NCBI GenBank assembly: GCA_003151655.1
Contig: PLYB01000283.1
Coordinates: forward strand, 171 to 10,947
Direction of reading: 5' to 3'
Length of the DNA stretch: 10,777 nt
From: Gallionellaceae bacterium
Lineage (GTDB): Bacteria > Pseudomonadota > Gammaproteobacteria > Burkholderiales > Gallionellaceae
Part shown: piece by piece, positions 1 to 6,038 of the stretch
Layout of the letters: every line of letters begins with the position of its first letter
Position numbering within the stretch: the first letter of the stretch is position 1
Notes under the pieces: generated by a model
Databases searched by the model: none
What the model saw: the letters and a program-made list of their open reading frames with translations, nothing else
What the model was told of the DNA's origin: nothing
Translations under genes and position numbers: made by a program

Positions 1-386
1 AGAGGAATATCGACCGCATTGGCGATCCCTTTGGATTTGCCGTTATCGAGGGATTCAAGCTCGGACAATTCGTCGCGATGCTCATACATCAAATCGGCGA
101 GCTTCCAGATGATGCGACTTCTTTCCATCGGTGACATCTTGCGCCAAGGGCCGTTTTCAAACGCCTCGCGCGCCGCCGCCACGGCGAGATCAATATCCGC
201 CTTGTCGCCTTCATATACTTGTGCCAACTCTTTGCCCGTAGCCGGGTTATAAACGGTGAAGGTCTTGCCGGATACGGAAGCTACCCATTCCCCGTTGATC
301 AGCATTTTTCTGGGGGTGCTGAGAAATGTTTTAACTTTGCTGCTGATGACTGAATCGCTGATATCTGCTTTGACAACTATTTCCAT
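1..386 (-). CDS. Aldehyde dehydrogenase, N-terminal part (runs off left edge)
   Basis: The first 128 residues of an NAD(P)-dependent aldehyde dehydrogenase, which oxidises aldehydes to carboxylic acids, probably in the cytoplasm. Visible family signatures are INGEWV (residues 30-35), YNPATG (46-51), an AAAREAF-type helix after residue 70, and ESLDNGKS (111-118), the usual N-terminal cofactor-domain landmarks. The catalytic Cys and Glu lie beyond the window, so activity and subfamily cannot be judged. The ATG at 386 is preceded on the minus strand by an AGGGAGA ribosome binding site. There is no signal peptide. It lies downstream of, and on the same strand as, the GMC oxidoreductase at 694-2262, but a 307-base gap with a hairpin and a possible promoter suggests its own transcript. 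Oxidising the aldehyde made by a GMC alcohol dehydrogenase is a reasonable inferred role. Confidence 0.93.
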   Translation of the reverse strand, partial: MEIVVKADISDSVISSKVKTFLSTPRKMLINGEWVASVSGKTFTVYNPATGKELAQVYEGDKADIDLAVAAAREAFENGPWRKMSPMERSRIIWKLADLMYEHRDELSELESLDNGKSKGIANAVDIP

Positions 387-585
387 TGTATATCTCCCTA
401 ATTTTAGTATTTATCTGATTTGGCAAAAATTAATAACAAGTAATTAACATTAAATACGGTATGGATATATTAGTTTGCTCGTCCATAGAAAAGTCCGCTA
501 AGATTTTATGCAAAAAAATATGTTATCGGACTTCTGAATTCGTTGAGTTCAGTATTACTCAATACTTACAACTAAATGTTTGAAC

Positions 586-614
586 ATATTCGTTAAAATT
601 CGGCATGGTGTCAA
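586..614 (-). promoter_or_regulatory. Possible sigma-70 promoter for the aldehyde dehydrogenase gene
   Basis: On the minus strand a perfect TTGACA (614 to 609) is followed after 17-18 bases by a weak -10-like GAATAT/AATATG. It lies just downstream of the hairpin that follows the GMC gene and about 200 bases upstream of the aldehyde dehydrogenase start. The -10 match is poor, so this is only a candidate. Confidence 0.25.
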
Positions 615-621
615 TAGACCG

Positions 622-658
622 AACGGCCTATGTATTTATAGAAAATATATAGGCCGTT
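622..658 (-). terminator. Hairpin after the first GMC gene, possible terminator
   Basis: AACGGCCTAT (622-631) pairs with ATAGGCCGTT (649-658). The stem extends inward by one G-T wobble and five A-T pairs, giving 16 pairs around a 5-base loop (638-642). It begins about 36 bases past the stop of the minus-strand GMC gene. No run of T follows on either strand, so it may be a terminator of the non-canonical kind, an mRNA 3'-end stabiliser or a pause site rather than a classical intrinsic terminator. Confidence 0.45.
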
Positions 659-693
659 AATACCAAAGCAAGGGAATTCCCCCCACTCTTCAT

Positions 694-2262
694 TTATCCC
701 TTTGCGTGAGCCTTGTTGATCTGGTCGCTGACGTAGCTGGAGAGCGCGTAAACGCTTTCCTGCGTGTTGTAACCCGTTGAAGTTGGCATCAGGCTCGCGT
801 CGGTGATGTAAAGGTTCTTTACATCGTGGGTTTCGCCGTATGGATTAGTCACCGATTTCTTGGGGTCTGCCCCCATGCGGCAACTGCCTTGCGGGTGGAA
901 AGAAACGTAGCGGTAACGCTTGCGTTCGTTCTTTAGTCCGTCTATCACCTTGTCGACATCGTCGATGGAATTGATGGACAGATCATTGGTGGCAGGGATG
1001 CGCACCTTGCTCGCTCCGCCACCAAAAAGCACCCGCGCCGTCGTTTTGAGACCGATCTTCATGATTTCGAAGTCCTCATCATTGACTGCATAGTCAATAA
1101 CCTTTGCGCCGTTTTCAAGACGTATCTCACCGTTATTCTTATCGTGAACCAGACAGATCAAGCGGATGGTATTGCGATAGCGAATCATGTAATCCAGATA
1201 AGGCTTGCCGGTGGCGGGGCCAACCTGAATGCTGGCCTCAACCGGGTCCTGAACGGCGTTGAGCAGCAAATAGCCGGGCTTGGGTGGCAGGATGTCGCGA
1301 TCCATGAACAGCGAATGGGTGGCACCGTGAAAATCATCCACCGCATCGGGAAACTCGGCCACCAGAGACAGGGTCGGATGGCACGCAAAATTTTTGCCTA
1401 CCTGTCCGCTGGAATTGGCGAGATTACTTCTGAGTAGCAGCAATGGTGTCTGCATGGCTCCGGCTGCCAACACTACGATGGGAGCGTCAACCCGTATATC
1501 CGCTTTTTTCTTGCCCGTATCCGGGTCGATAACCTCGGCGATCACGCCCGTGGCCTTGCCATGCTCCGCAAGTACTTTGGTGACATGCGTGTCGGCATAT
1601 ATCTTCGCCCCATGTGCCTGTGCCCAAGGCAGATAGGTTACCAGCATGGACTGTTTGCGGTCAGTAGCACAGCCGGAGAAGCAGAAGCCGGTCAGGGCGC
1701 AATCTCTCATATTGCGTTTGGCGATGCCTTCCGGCAGTCCCTCTTTGGCAAAACCCTTCTTGATCAGCTCGGCACCCGGACTGGTTTCCTTGGGGCCGCA
1801 GGCGGTGATATGCAAATTGTGCTCCACCCTATCGAAATAGGGATGCATGGTGGCGGGCGAGAGATTGGTCAGCCCGAATTCCCGTCCCCATTTCTCCAGA
1901 TAGTGATCCGGAATGCGGAAACACACGGAAGCGTTCACCACTGTCGAGCCGCCTACGCAAGCGCCTTGCAACATGGTGATGTCGCCGTCGGCATTGGCTT
2001 GCATGCCGTGATCCTGATAGAGCATCCCCATGCTGACCGCCAGCATTTCCGGAAACTTTTCCGAGGGCAGATAGCGGCCTGCTTCGAGCACGATCACACG
2101 CTTGCCTGCCTTGGCGAGTTCATATGCGGCAACGGCTCCGCCCGCACCGGAACCGACCACAACGGCATCCGCCTTCAAGTGGATACTGGTGTCATTGATA
2201 TCCGCCGCCTGGCTTACTTTCAGTCCTTTCGTAGCGGCATGCTTATGCGTACTCTTGTCCAT
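694..2262 (-). CDS. GMC-family FAD oxidoreductase (large subunit of a periplasmic dehydrogenase), module 1
   Basis: A 522-residue flavoprotein of the glucose-methanol-choline family, which oxidises alcohol groups using FAD. Seen: the dinucleotide-binding GSGAGG (37-42) ending with a LEAGR segment (59-63), the flavin-loop CVGGSTVVN (102-110), and a C-terminal active site with His456 in HPQGSCRMG and Asn499 in GYNTQ, the His/Asn pair typical of the family. Cys188, Cys194 and Cys198 form C-x5-C-x3-C, which overlays three of the four cysteines of the 3Fe-4S site in FAD glucose dehydrogenases. There is no signal peptide, so export by hitchhiking on the Tat subunit encoded upstream is inferred. The ATG at 2262 has a GAGGA site six bases upstream. 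Length is normal for the family. Its substrate is unknown. Nearest described types by motif are alcohol, sterol or choline-type GMC dehydrogenases. Confidence 0.9.
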   Translation of the reverse strand: MDKSTHKHAATKGLKVSQAADINDTSIHLKADAVVVGSGAGGAVAAYELAKAGKRVIVLEAGRYLPSEKFPEMLAVSMGMLYQDHGMQANADGDITMLQGACVGGSTVVNASVCFRIPDHYLEKWGREFGLTNLSPATMHPYFDRVEHNLHITACGPKETSPGAELIKKGFAKEGLPEGIAKRNMRDCALTGFCFSGCATDRKQSMLVTYLPWAQAHGAKIYADTHVTKVLAEHGKATGVIAEVIDPDTGKKKADIRVDAPIVVLAAGAMQTPLLLLRSNLANSSGQVGKNFACHPTLSLVAEFPDAVDDFHGATHSLFMDRDILPPKPGYLLLNAVQDPVEASIQVGPATGKPYLDYMIRYRNTIRLICLVHDKNNGEIRLENGAKVIDYAVNDEDFEIMKIGLKTTARVLFGGGASKVRIPATNDLSINSIDDVDKVIDGLKNERKRYRYVSFHPQGSCRMGADPKKSVTNPYGETHDVKNLYITDASLMPTSTGYNTQESVYALSSYVSDQINKAHAKG

Positions 2263-2300
2263 ATTCAGTCCTCGGGTTTCGTTGATCCAAAAACAGTTGG

Positions 2301-2377
2301 TAGTCGTTAGACGTTAGTTATTTGTTGAAAACGATAACCGGGTTAACTAACGACTAGCGACTTACGTCTAACGACTA
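2301..2377. repeat. Compound inverted/direct repeat between small-subunit and GMC genes
   Basis: A perfect 14-bp inverted repeat has arms TAGTCGTTAGACGT (2301-2314) and ACGTCTAACGACTA (2364-2377). The 10-mer CTAACGACTA occurs at 2347-2356 and 2368-2377, 21 bases apart, and inverted at 2301-2310. A second dyad, GTTAGTTA (2313-2320) with TAACTAAC (2344-2351), encloses the odd palindrome TAACCGGGTTA (2335-2345), so mutually exclusive folds are possible. The right arm abuts the TAA stop (2378-2380) of the small-subunit gene. It may be a degenerate interspersed repeat, an mRNA processing hairpin or a partial terminator that sets subunit ratio. Confidence 0.7.
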
Positions 2378-2974
2378 TTAACTAGGCATGGGAGCATTGC
2401 CAAGGGACTTCAGCCCCCAGCGCTTGCTGACCGGGCCGTCGTATCCCAGCGCGACCCAAGTGGGCGGATTAGCCCAGTAGGCCAGCTCAACCAGCTTCTT
2501 GAGTACGGTCACCAGCCCTCGTTGCATCGGATCGGCGGCTTCTCCCCAGGCATCGCAAAAGGCGGTGGCATCCTTGCTCTCTAGCTCAGAGAAGGGCTTG
2601 CCATAAGATTTAACCGCGCCTTGCTCGAAAAAACTGATGCCTTGCTTGAGTCCGTTCAGCACATGGGGAGCCATACCGGCGAGCAGCGCAGCGTCCAGAG
2701 TTTTCATGACGGGAATCTGTTCCAATGATGCGAGCGGCGTGCCCTCCACCGGTAGCGTCACCTGCATCAGCTGGTGAAACACCTTGTACTCCGCATCCCC
2801 CATGAAATGGATGCCCTCTGGAACCGTAGCCCATGCGGAGGAAGGCAGACCTGCCATGCCGACCGATGCCACTCCAGCCGAAACGGCTGCAAATTTGAGA
2901 AAGTCCCTGCGGCTGAATTGCTGCAGGGCAGCAATAGCTTGTTCTACACGTTCCGACTGGTTCGCTAAAGACAT
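2378..2974 (-). CDS. Tat-exported small subunit of GMC dehydrogenase, gluconate 2-dehydrogenase subunit 3-like, module 1
   Basis: A 198-residue protein with a twin-arginine signal: SRRDFLK at 21-27, a hydrophobic stretch to about residue 44, and a likely cleavage site after SAWA (49). The mature part, about 149 residues, resembles the gluconate 2-dehydrogenase subunit 3 family: a helical D-A-E-Y-K-V-F start, and a late block LAYWANPPTWVALGYDGP before a short tail. Such subunits bind the flavoprotein in the cytoplasm and carry it folded through the Tat translocon; no catalytic residues are expected. The ATG at 2974 is preceded by AAAGGGGG on the minus strand. It lies upstream of its presumed GMC partner, separated by 115 bases that hold a repeat structure, and diverges from the multiheme cytochrome gene. 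The Tat signal is clear; the family call is by pattern, not by a search. Confidence 0.8.
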   Translation of the reverse strand: MSLANQSERVEQAIAALQQFSRRDFLKFAAVSAGVASVGMAGLPSSAWATVPEGIHFMGDAEYKVFHQLMQVTLPVEGTPLASLEQIPVMKTLDAALLAGMAPHVLNGLKQGISFFEQGAVKSYGKPFSELESKDATAFCDAWGEAADPMQRGLVTVLKKLVELAYWANPPTWVALGYDGPVSKRWGLKSLGNAPMPS

Positions 2975-3083
2975 GTATCGCCCCCTTTATTTGACAATAT
3001 TTGAAATAGTATAGTAAATAGACCTACCGGCATAGTGGAAATCTAAAATAAATTATCCGGCTTTATATTTCGATTGGGGCGCT
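2975..3083. promoter_or_regulatory. Divergent promoter region shared by both dehydrogenase modules
   Basis: These 109 AT-rich bases separate the two opposing start codons. On the plus strand a perfect TTGACA (2993-2998) is followed at 17-18 bases by a weak -10-like gTAAAT/TAAATA (3016-3022), which would start the cytochrome operon near 3030. On the minus strand TATACT (3015 to 3010) is a -10 candidate for the small-subunit gene with no good -35. The two elements overlap, so the opposing promoters may compete or share a regulator. No known operator is recognised. Confidence 0.5.
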
Positions 3084-5360
3084 ATGAAAAATCAGGGGAA
3101 AGCGGTAAGCGGAATTATATTTTTTCTTATGGCCGCAGCCTTGAGCCTCCAGAACGCAAGCGCCGCCGATAATGTTACTACCGATCCTGCGCCCGTATTT
3201 CAAAACGGCAATACGCTGCCCAAGCCAAACAAAGACAACGACCCGGCGGTAAAGAACTTTGTCGATTTTTACAATCAACATGTCGTCAAACCGCTTCCCG
3301 GCAATCTTACCGCAAAGGATATTATTCCTTTCCCTTCCGACAAAACCGATGCGGTTTCGCGGACGTGGGATTATAAGGTTCCGGAACCTGGCGCGCCGAA
3401 GCCGAAAAACTTTGCAACGTCAAACATCTGTGCCGAGTGCCACGATGGGGTAGTAGTCAAGGCGGGAGTGCAGCCAAACATGACCTTTGTCGATTCGCAT
3501 AAAAAGCTGTTGGCAAATTGGTCTCCGTATGGGGAATGGCGCGGAACCTTGATGGGGCTCTCGGGACGAGATCCGGTTTTTCAGGCTCAGCTTGAGACTG
3601 AACGTATCCATAATCCGGTGTTGGCTTCCGCTGTCGACAACGTCTGTTTTAAATGCCATGCCTCAATGGGGCAGCGCCAGATTGACCAAGATACCCAAGG
3701 GAAAACTCCTTTCAGCAATTGCATGATGTACGCCACCCTTGCGGGAGATAACAGGCATCCGCAGGAGTGCGGCGATTTGTCCGGTGTCGATTACGCCAAA
3801 TACGGGATGCAGGGACGCGACGGGATTTCCTGTTCAATGTGCCACTCGATTGGGCCAAGCAACGGTAACTGGAAAGATGATAAAGGCAATTTTAAATGGG
3901 ATGTTTTCTACGGTGCTGCCAGCGCCGTTATTCCCACGCGAGAAGATCCGCCGGGGCCGCCATATGCCTTCACTTCGTCATTTCAGTACAACATGGACAA
4001 GCTCTATGTGCCGAATGAGGGCATAGAAAAAACTCAGCGTCCGATGAAAATGTCGGGGCTGGCAGAGGTTGAAAGAAATCCCTATATCAAGGAATCCAGC
4101 CTATGCGGCTCCTGTCACGTGGTTATTGTGCCAAAAGTTCCGGTTGGTTATACCGGCAATCCCTTTACCGACCCGAACGTGAAACTGGCCTACGAGCAAA
4201 CCACTTATCTGGAGTGGATGAACAGCTCTTACGGTTTTAACGCGCAAAGCGGTAAAGATGTCCAGTGCCAAGGGTGTCACATGCCGGGTGTTCATATAGC
4301 CAGTTCCGCGCATCCGGAGAAAAGCGATGTGGTGAATCTGGGGCAGCAGTGGAACGTGCCTGTTCAGCCCCGGCAATATGCCCGCCATGCCTTCACGGGC
4401 AGCAACCTTTTTACTACCGAAATGTTCGCCCAGTTTAACGGGATTCTTGGAATCACCCTCGGTGACAAGACTGTTCCGCCCAATACCGCCGACACCATGG
4501 TTAACGCCGAGGAAAAGTATCTGGAGACCGCAAGCGGCGGCGTTTCAAACCAGGTTCTTCCCGCCGTATCGCTTTCGATTCGCAAGTTGGTCAATGATCC
4601 CAAGGCGAAAAAACTGACGGCAATAGTCAAGGTCAGCAACAACACGGGACACCGCTTCCCCTCCGGTGTTAATTTGCGCAGGGCATTTATCAACTTTGAG
4701 GTTCTGGACCGGGACGGCAAGACTCTCTGGGGATCCGGGCGTACGAATCCGCAGGGAGCTATTGTGGATGGTGCCGGAGAAATTTTGAAAAGCGAATTCA
4801 CCAAAATTCCCAAGGAGCTGCAGCCCAACTATAAGCTCATTAAACGGCAAGATCAGGTGCAAATTTACGAGTTGCGTAACTCTGACGAAAAAGGAGTGCT
4901 GACGACGCAAATCCTGAGACTTTTCGGGGACGACAAGGACAATCGTTTGCTGCCGCAAGGCTGGAAACCCAAGGAACAATACAAGCCGGGAATGATGTAC
5001 CTCGGACTCGATATGCATACTGTCGCGGATGTGACTACGCCCCATGAAAAAGACATCAATGAGAGCGGTTCGGAAGTAAGCTACGAGGTTGATCTTTCCC
5101 AGATCAAAGGTCGCCCGGTTAGGGTACGGGTTGCCATGCAATATCAGGCAACGCCGCCGTATTATCTGGCAGATCGCTTCAACGACGGAGAGCAGCCGGG
5201 TATCGGCAGACGCGGTGCCAATACCGAACGGCTCATTTATCTTGCCAGCAGGCTGAACACCAACCTCAAGCTCAAGAACGTCAGCCAATCTCGTCCCCAA
5301 TTCGAGGTGATGAAAAACTGGACCATGACGATAGACAACATCGAGCAGCAAATTAAATAA
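3084..5360 (+). CDS. Five-heme c-type cytochrome with large heme-free C-terminal domain
   Basis: A 758-residue periplasmic cytochrome, probably the electron acceptor for the dehydrogenases beside it. An N-terminal Sec signal ends near NASA-A (about 27). Five heme-binding CXXCH motifs lie at 116-120, 188-192, 250-254, 341-345 and 395-399. The last sits in a YLEW...CQGCHMP context common in large multiheme cytochromes. Cys213 and Cys229, between hemes 2 and 3, are outside any CXXCH and may form a disulfide. From about residue 500 the protein has no heme motif but carries NNTGHRFPSG (519-528), a following RRAFINFEV strand and KDNRLLP (618-624), a C-terminal domain seen in other multiheme cytochromes and probably beta-rich. 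The start has only a GGGGCG-like ribosome site. It is followed 56 bases later by the module 2 small subunit. It is far larger than the triheme subunit usual in FAD glucose or fructose dehydrogenases. An outer-membrane or extracellular role is possible but not shown. Confidence 0.9.
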   Translation: MKNQGKAVSGIIFFLMAAALSLQNASAADNVTTDPAPVFQNGNTLPKPNKDNDPAVKNFVDFYNQHVVKPLPGNLTAKDIIPFPSDKTDAVSRTWDYKVPEPGAPKPKNFATSNICAECHDGVVVKAGVQPNMTFVDSHKKLLANWSPYGEWRGTLMGLSGRDPVFQAQLETERIHNPVLASAVDNVCFKCHASMGQRQIDQDTQGKTPFSNCMMYATLAGDNRHPQECGDLSGVDYAKYGMQGRDGISCSMCHSIGPSNGNWKDDKGNFKWDVFYGAASAVIPTREDPPGPPYAFTSSFQYNMDKLYVPNEGIEKTQRPMKMSGLAEVERNPYIKESSLCGSCHVVIVPKVPVGYTGNPFTDPNVKLAYEQTTYLEWMNSSYGFNAQSGKDVQCQGCHMPGVHIASSAHPEKSDVVNLGQQWNVPVQPRQYARHAFTGSNLFTTEMFAQFNGILGITLGDKTVPPNTADTMVNAEEKYLETASGGVSNQVLPAVSLSIRKLVNDPKAKKLTAIVKVSNNTGHRFPSGVNLRRAFINFEVLDRDGKTLWGSGRTNPQGAIVDGAGEILKSEFTKIPKELQPNYKLIKRQDQVQIYELRNSDEKGVLTTQILRLFGDDKDNRLLPQGWKPKEQYKPGMMYLGLDMHTVADVTTPHEKDINESGSEVSYEVDLSQIKGRPVRVRVAMQYQATPPYYLADRFNDGEQPGIGRRGANTERLIYLASRLNTNLKLKNVSQSRPQFEVMKNWTMTIDNIEQQIK

Positions 5361-5416
5361 TCGCAAGCTTCATTGCAACCGATTTGTATCGCAAACATTT
5401 TCAGGAGACATTAGCC

Positions 5417-5995
5417 ATGACTGACACTACGTTGCTATTTCGGCGCAGGTTTCTGAAACAAATGACGGCAGCCGGACTGGCTTGCGGGGTCGGAACATTG
5501 GGCATCGCGGGACAGGCAGTTGCCGCCCAGTCTCACGGCGATGAAACTGGAGGGCGCTCGTATGAATGGTTTACACCTGAATATGAAAAGCTGTTCATGG
5601 AAGTGTCGGACATTCTTACGGGATGCTCGGACCTTGATACTTCCCTCGTTCCAGTATTTATTGAAAACATCGCAGACAAGAAATCGCTCAGGGAATTGCT
5701 GACGAGATTTAAAGCGCTTCCTCTGCCCCGTAATCTGGAGAGGCTCAAGCCGCTGCTGTGCCAATGCCATCTCATGGCAGTGGCAAAAGTCATTACCCAG
5801 CTTTGGTATACAGGAACCGTGCAGATAACTGCGGCAGAAAACAAACTCTATCCGTTTGCTGCGTATCGTCCTGTTTCCGGCACGGCGTATCTTGAGGGCA
5901 TTGCCTGGGATGCCATGAGAGCGCATCCGCAGGGGCAATGCGGAAACGGTGAGTATGGCTATTGGAGCGCTCCGCCAGCCTGCGCAAATTCTTGA
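5417..5995 (+). CDS. Tat-exported small subunit of FAD-dependent sugar/polyol dehydrogenase type, module 2
   Basis: A 192-residue protein whose start is placed at 5417, not the in-frame ATG at 5384, because AGGAGA (5403-5408) sits eight bases before 5417 and the longer form would put 11 residues ahead of the signal. From 5417 the Tat signal reads RRRFLK at 9-14, then a hydrophobic stretch to an AVAA cleavage site near 36-37. The mature part ends in a block of Y-L-E-G-I-A-W-D-A-M, H-P-Q-G-Q-C-G-N-G and GYWSAPP, which resembles the small (gamma) subunit of FAD-dependent sorbitol, fructose and glucose dehydrogenases. That subunit acts as Tat escort and maturation partner for the GMC subunit encoded 43 bases downstream. 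It shares little visible sequence with the module 1 small subunit, so the modules use different escort families. Confidence 0.85.
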   Translation: MTDTTLLFRRRFLKQMTAAGLACGVGTLGIAGQAVAAQSHGDETGGRSYEWFTPEYEKLFMEVSDILTGCSDLDTSLVPVFIENIADKKSLRELLTRFKALPLPRNLERLKPLLCQCHLMAVAKVITQLWYTGTVQITAAENKLYPFAAYRPVSGTAYLEGIAWDAMRAHPQGQCGNGEYGYWSAPPACANS

Positions 5996-6038
5996 AGGAT
6001 TTATAAAAGCATTTACCTAATGAGTTAAAGAGGGCGCA

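Larger units (their letters stand above)
387..693. other. AT-rich intergenic region between GMC gene and aldehyde dehydrogenase gene
   Basis: No coding region is supported here. The segment holds a long imperfect hairpin (622-658), a minus-strand TTGACA box (609-614) just beyond it, and a small dyad, AGTATT-ACTC-AATACT (551-566), that could be an operator for the aldehyde dehydrogenase gene. It is clearly richer in A+T than the flanking genes. Confidence 0.6.

Noticed and set aside
1561..2310. Long plus-strand frame (249 codons) opposite the module 1 GMC gene
   Set aside because: It is antisense to a gene with clear FAD-binding and catalytic motifs, has no family signature, and arises from the base composition of the opposite strand.
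2301..2377. CRISPR array reading of the repeated CTAACGACTA units
   Set aside because: The units are only 10 bases long, 21 bases apart and partly inverted; there are no regular spacers and no cas genes.
4545..5366. Minus-strand frame of 273 codons opposite the cytochrome C-terminus
   Set aside because: It has no recognisable motif or plausible ribosome site and lies wholly within a well-supported plus-strand gene.
5384..5416. Upstream in-frame ATG for the module 2 small subunit
   Set aside because: No ribosome binding site lies before 5384, whereas AGGAGA is correctly placed before 5417, and the Tat signal is well formed from 5417.
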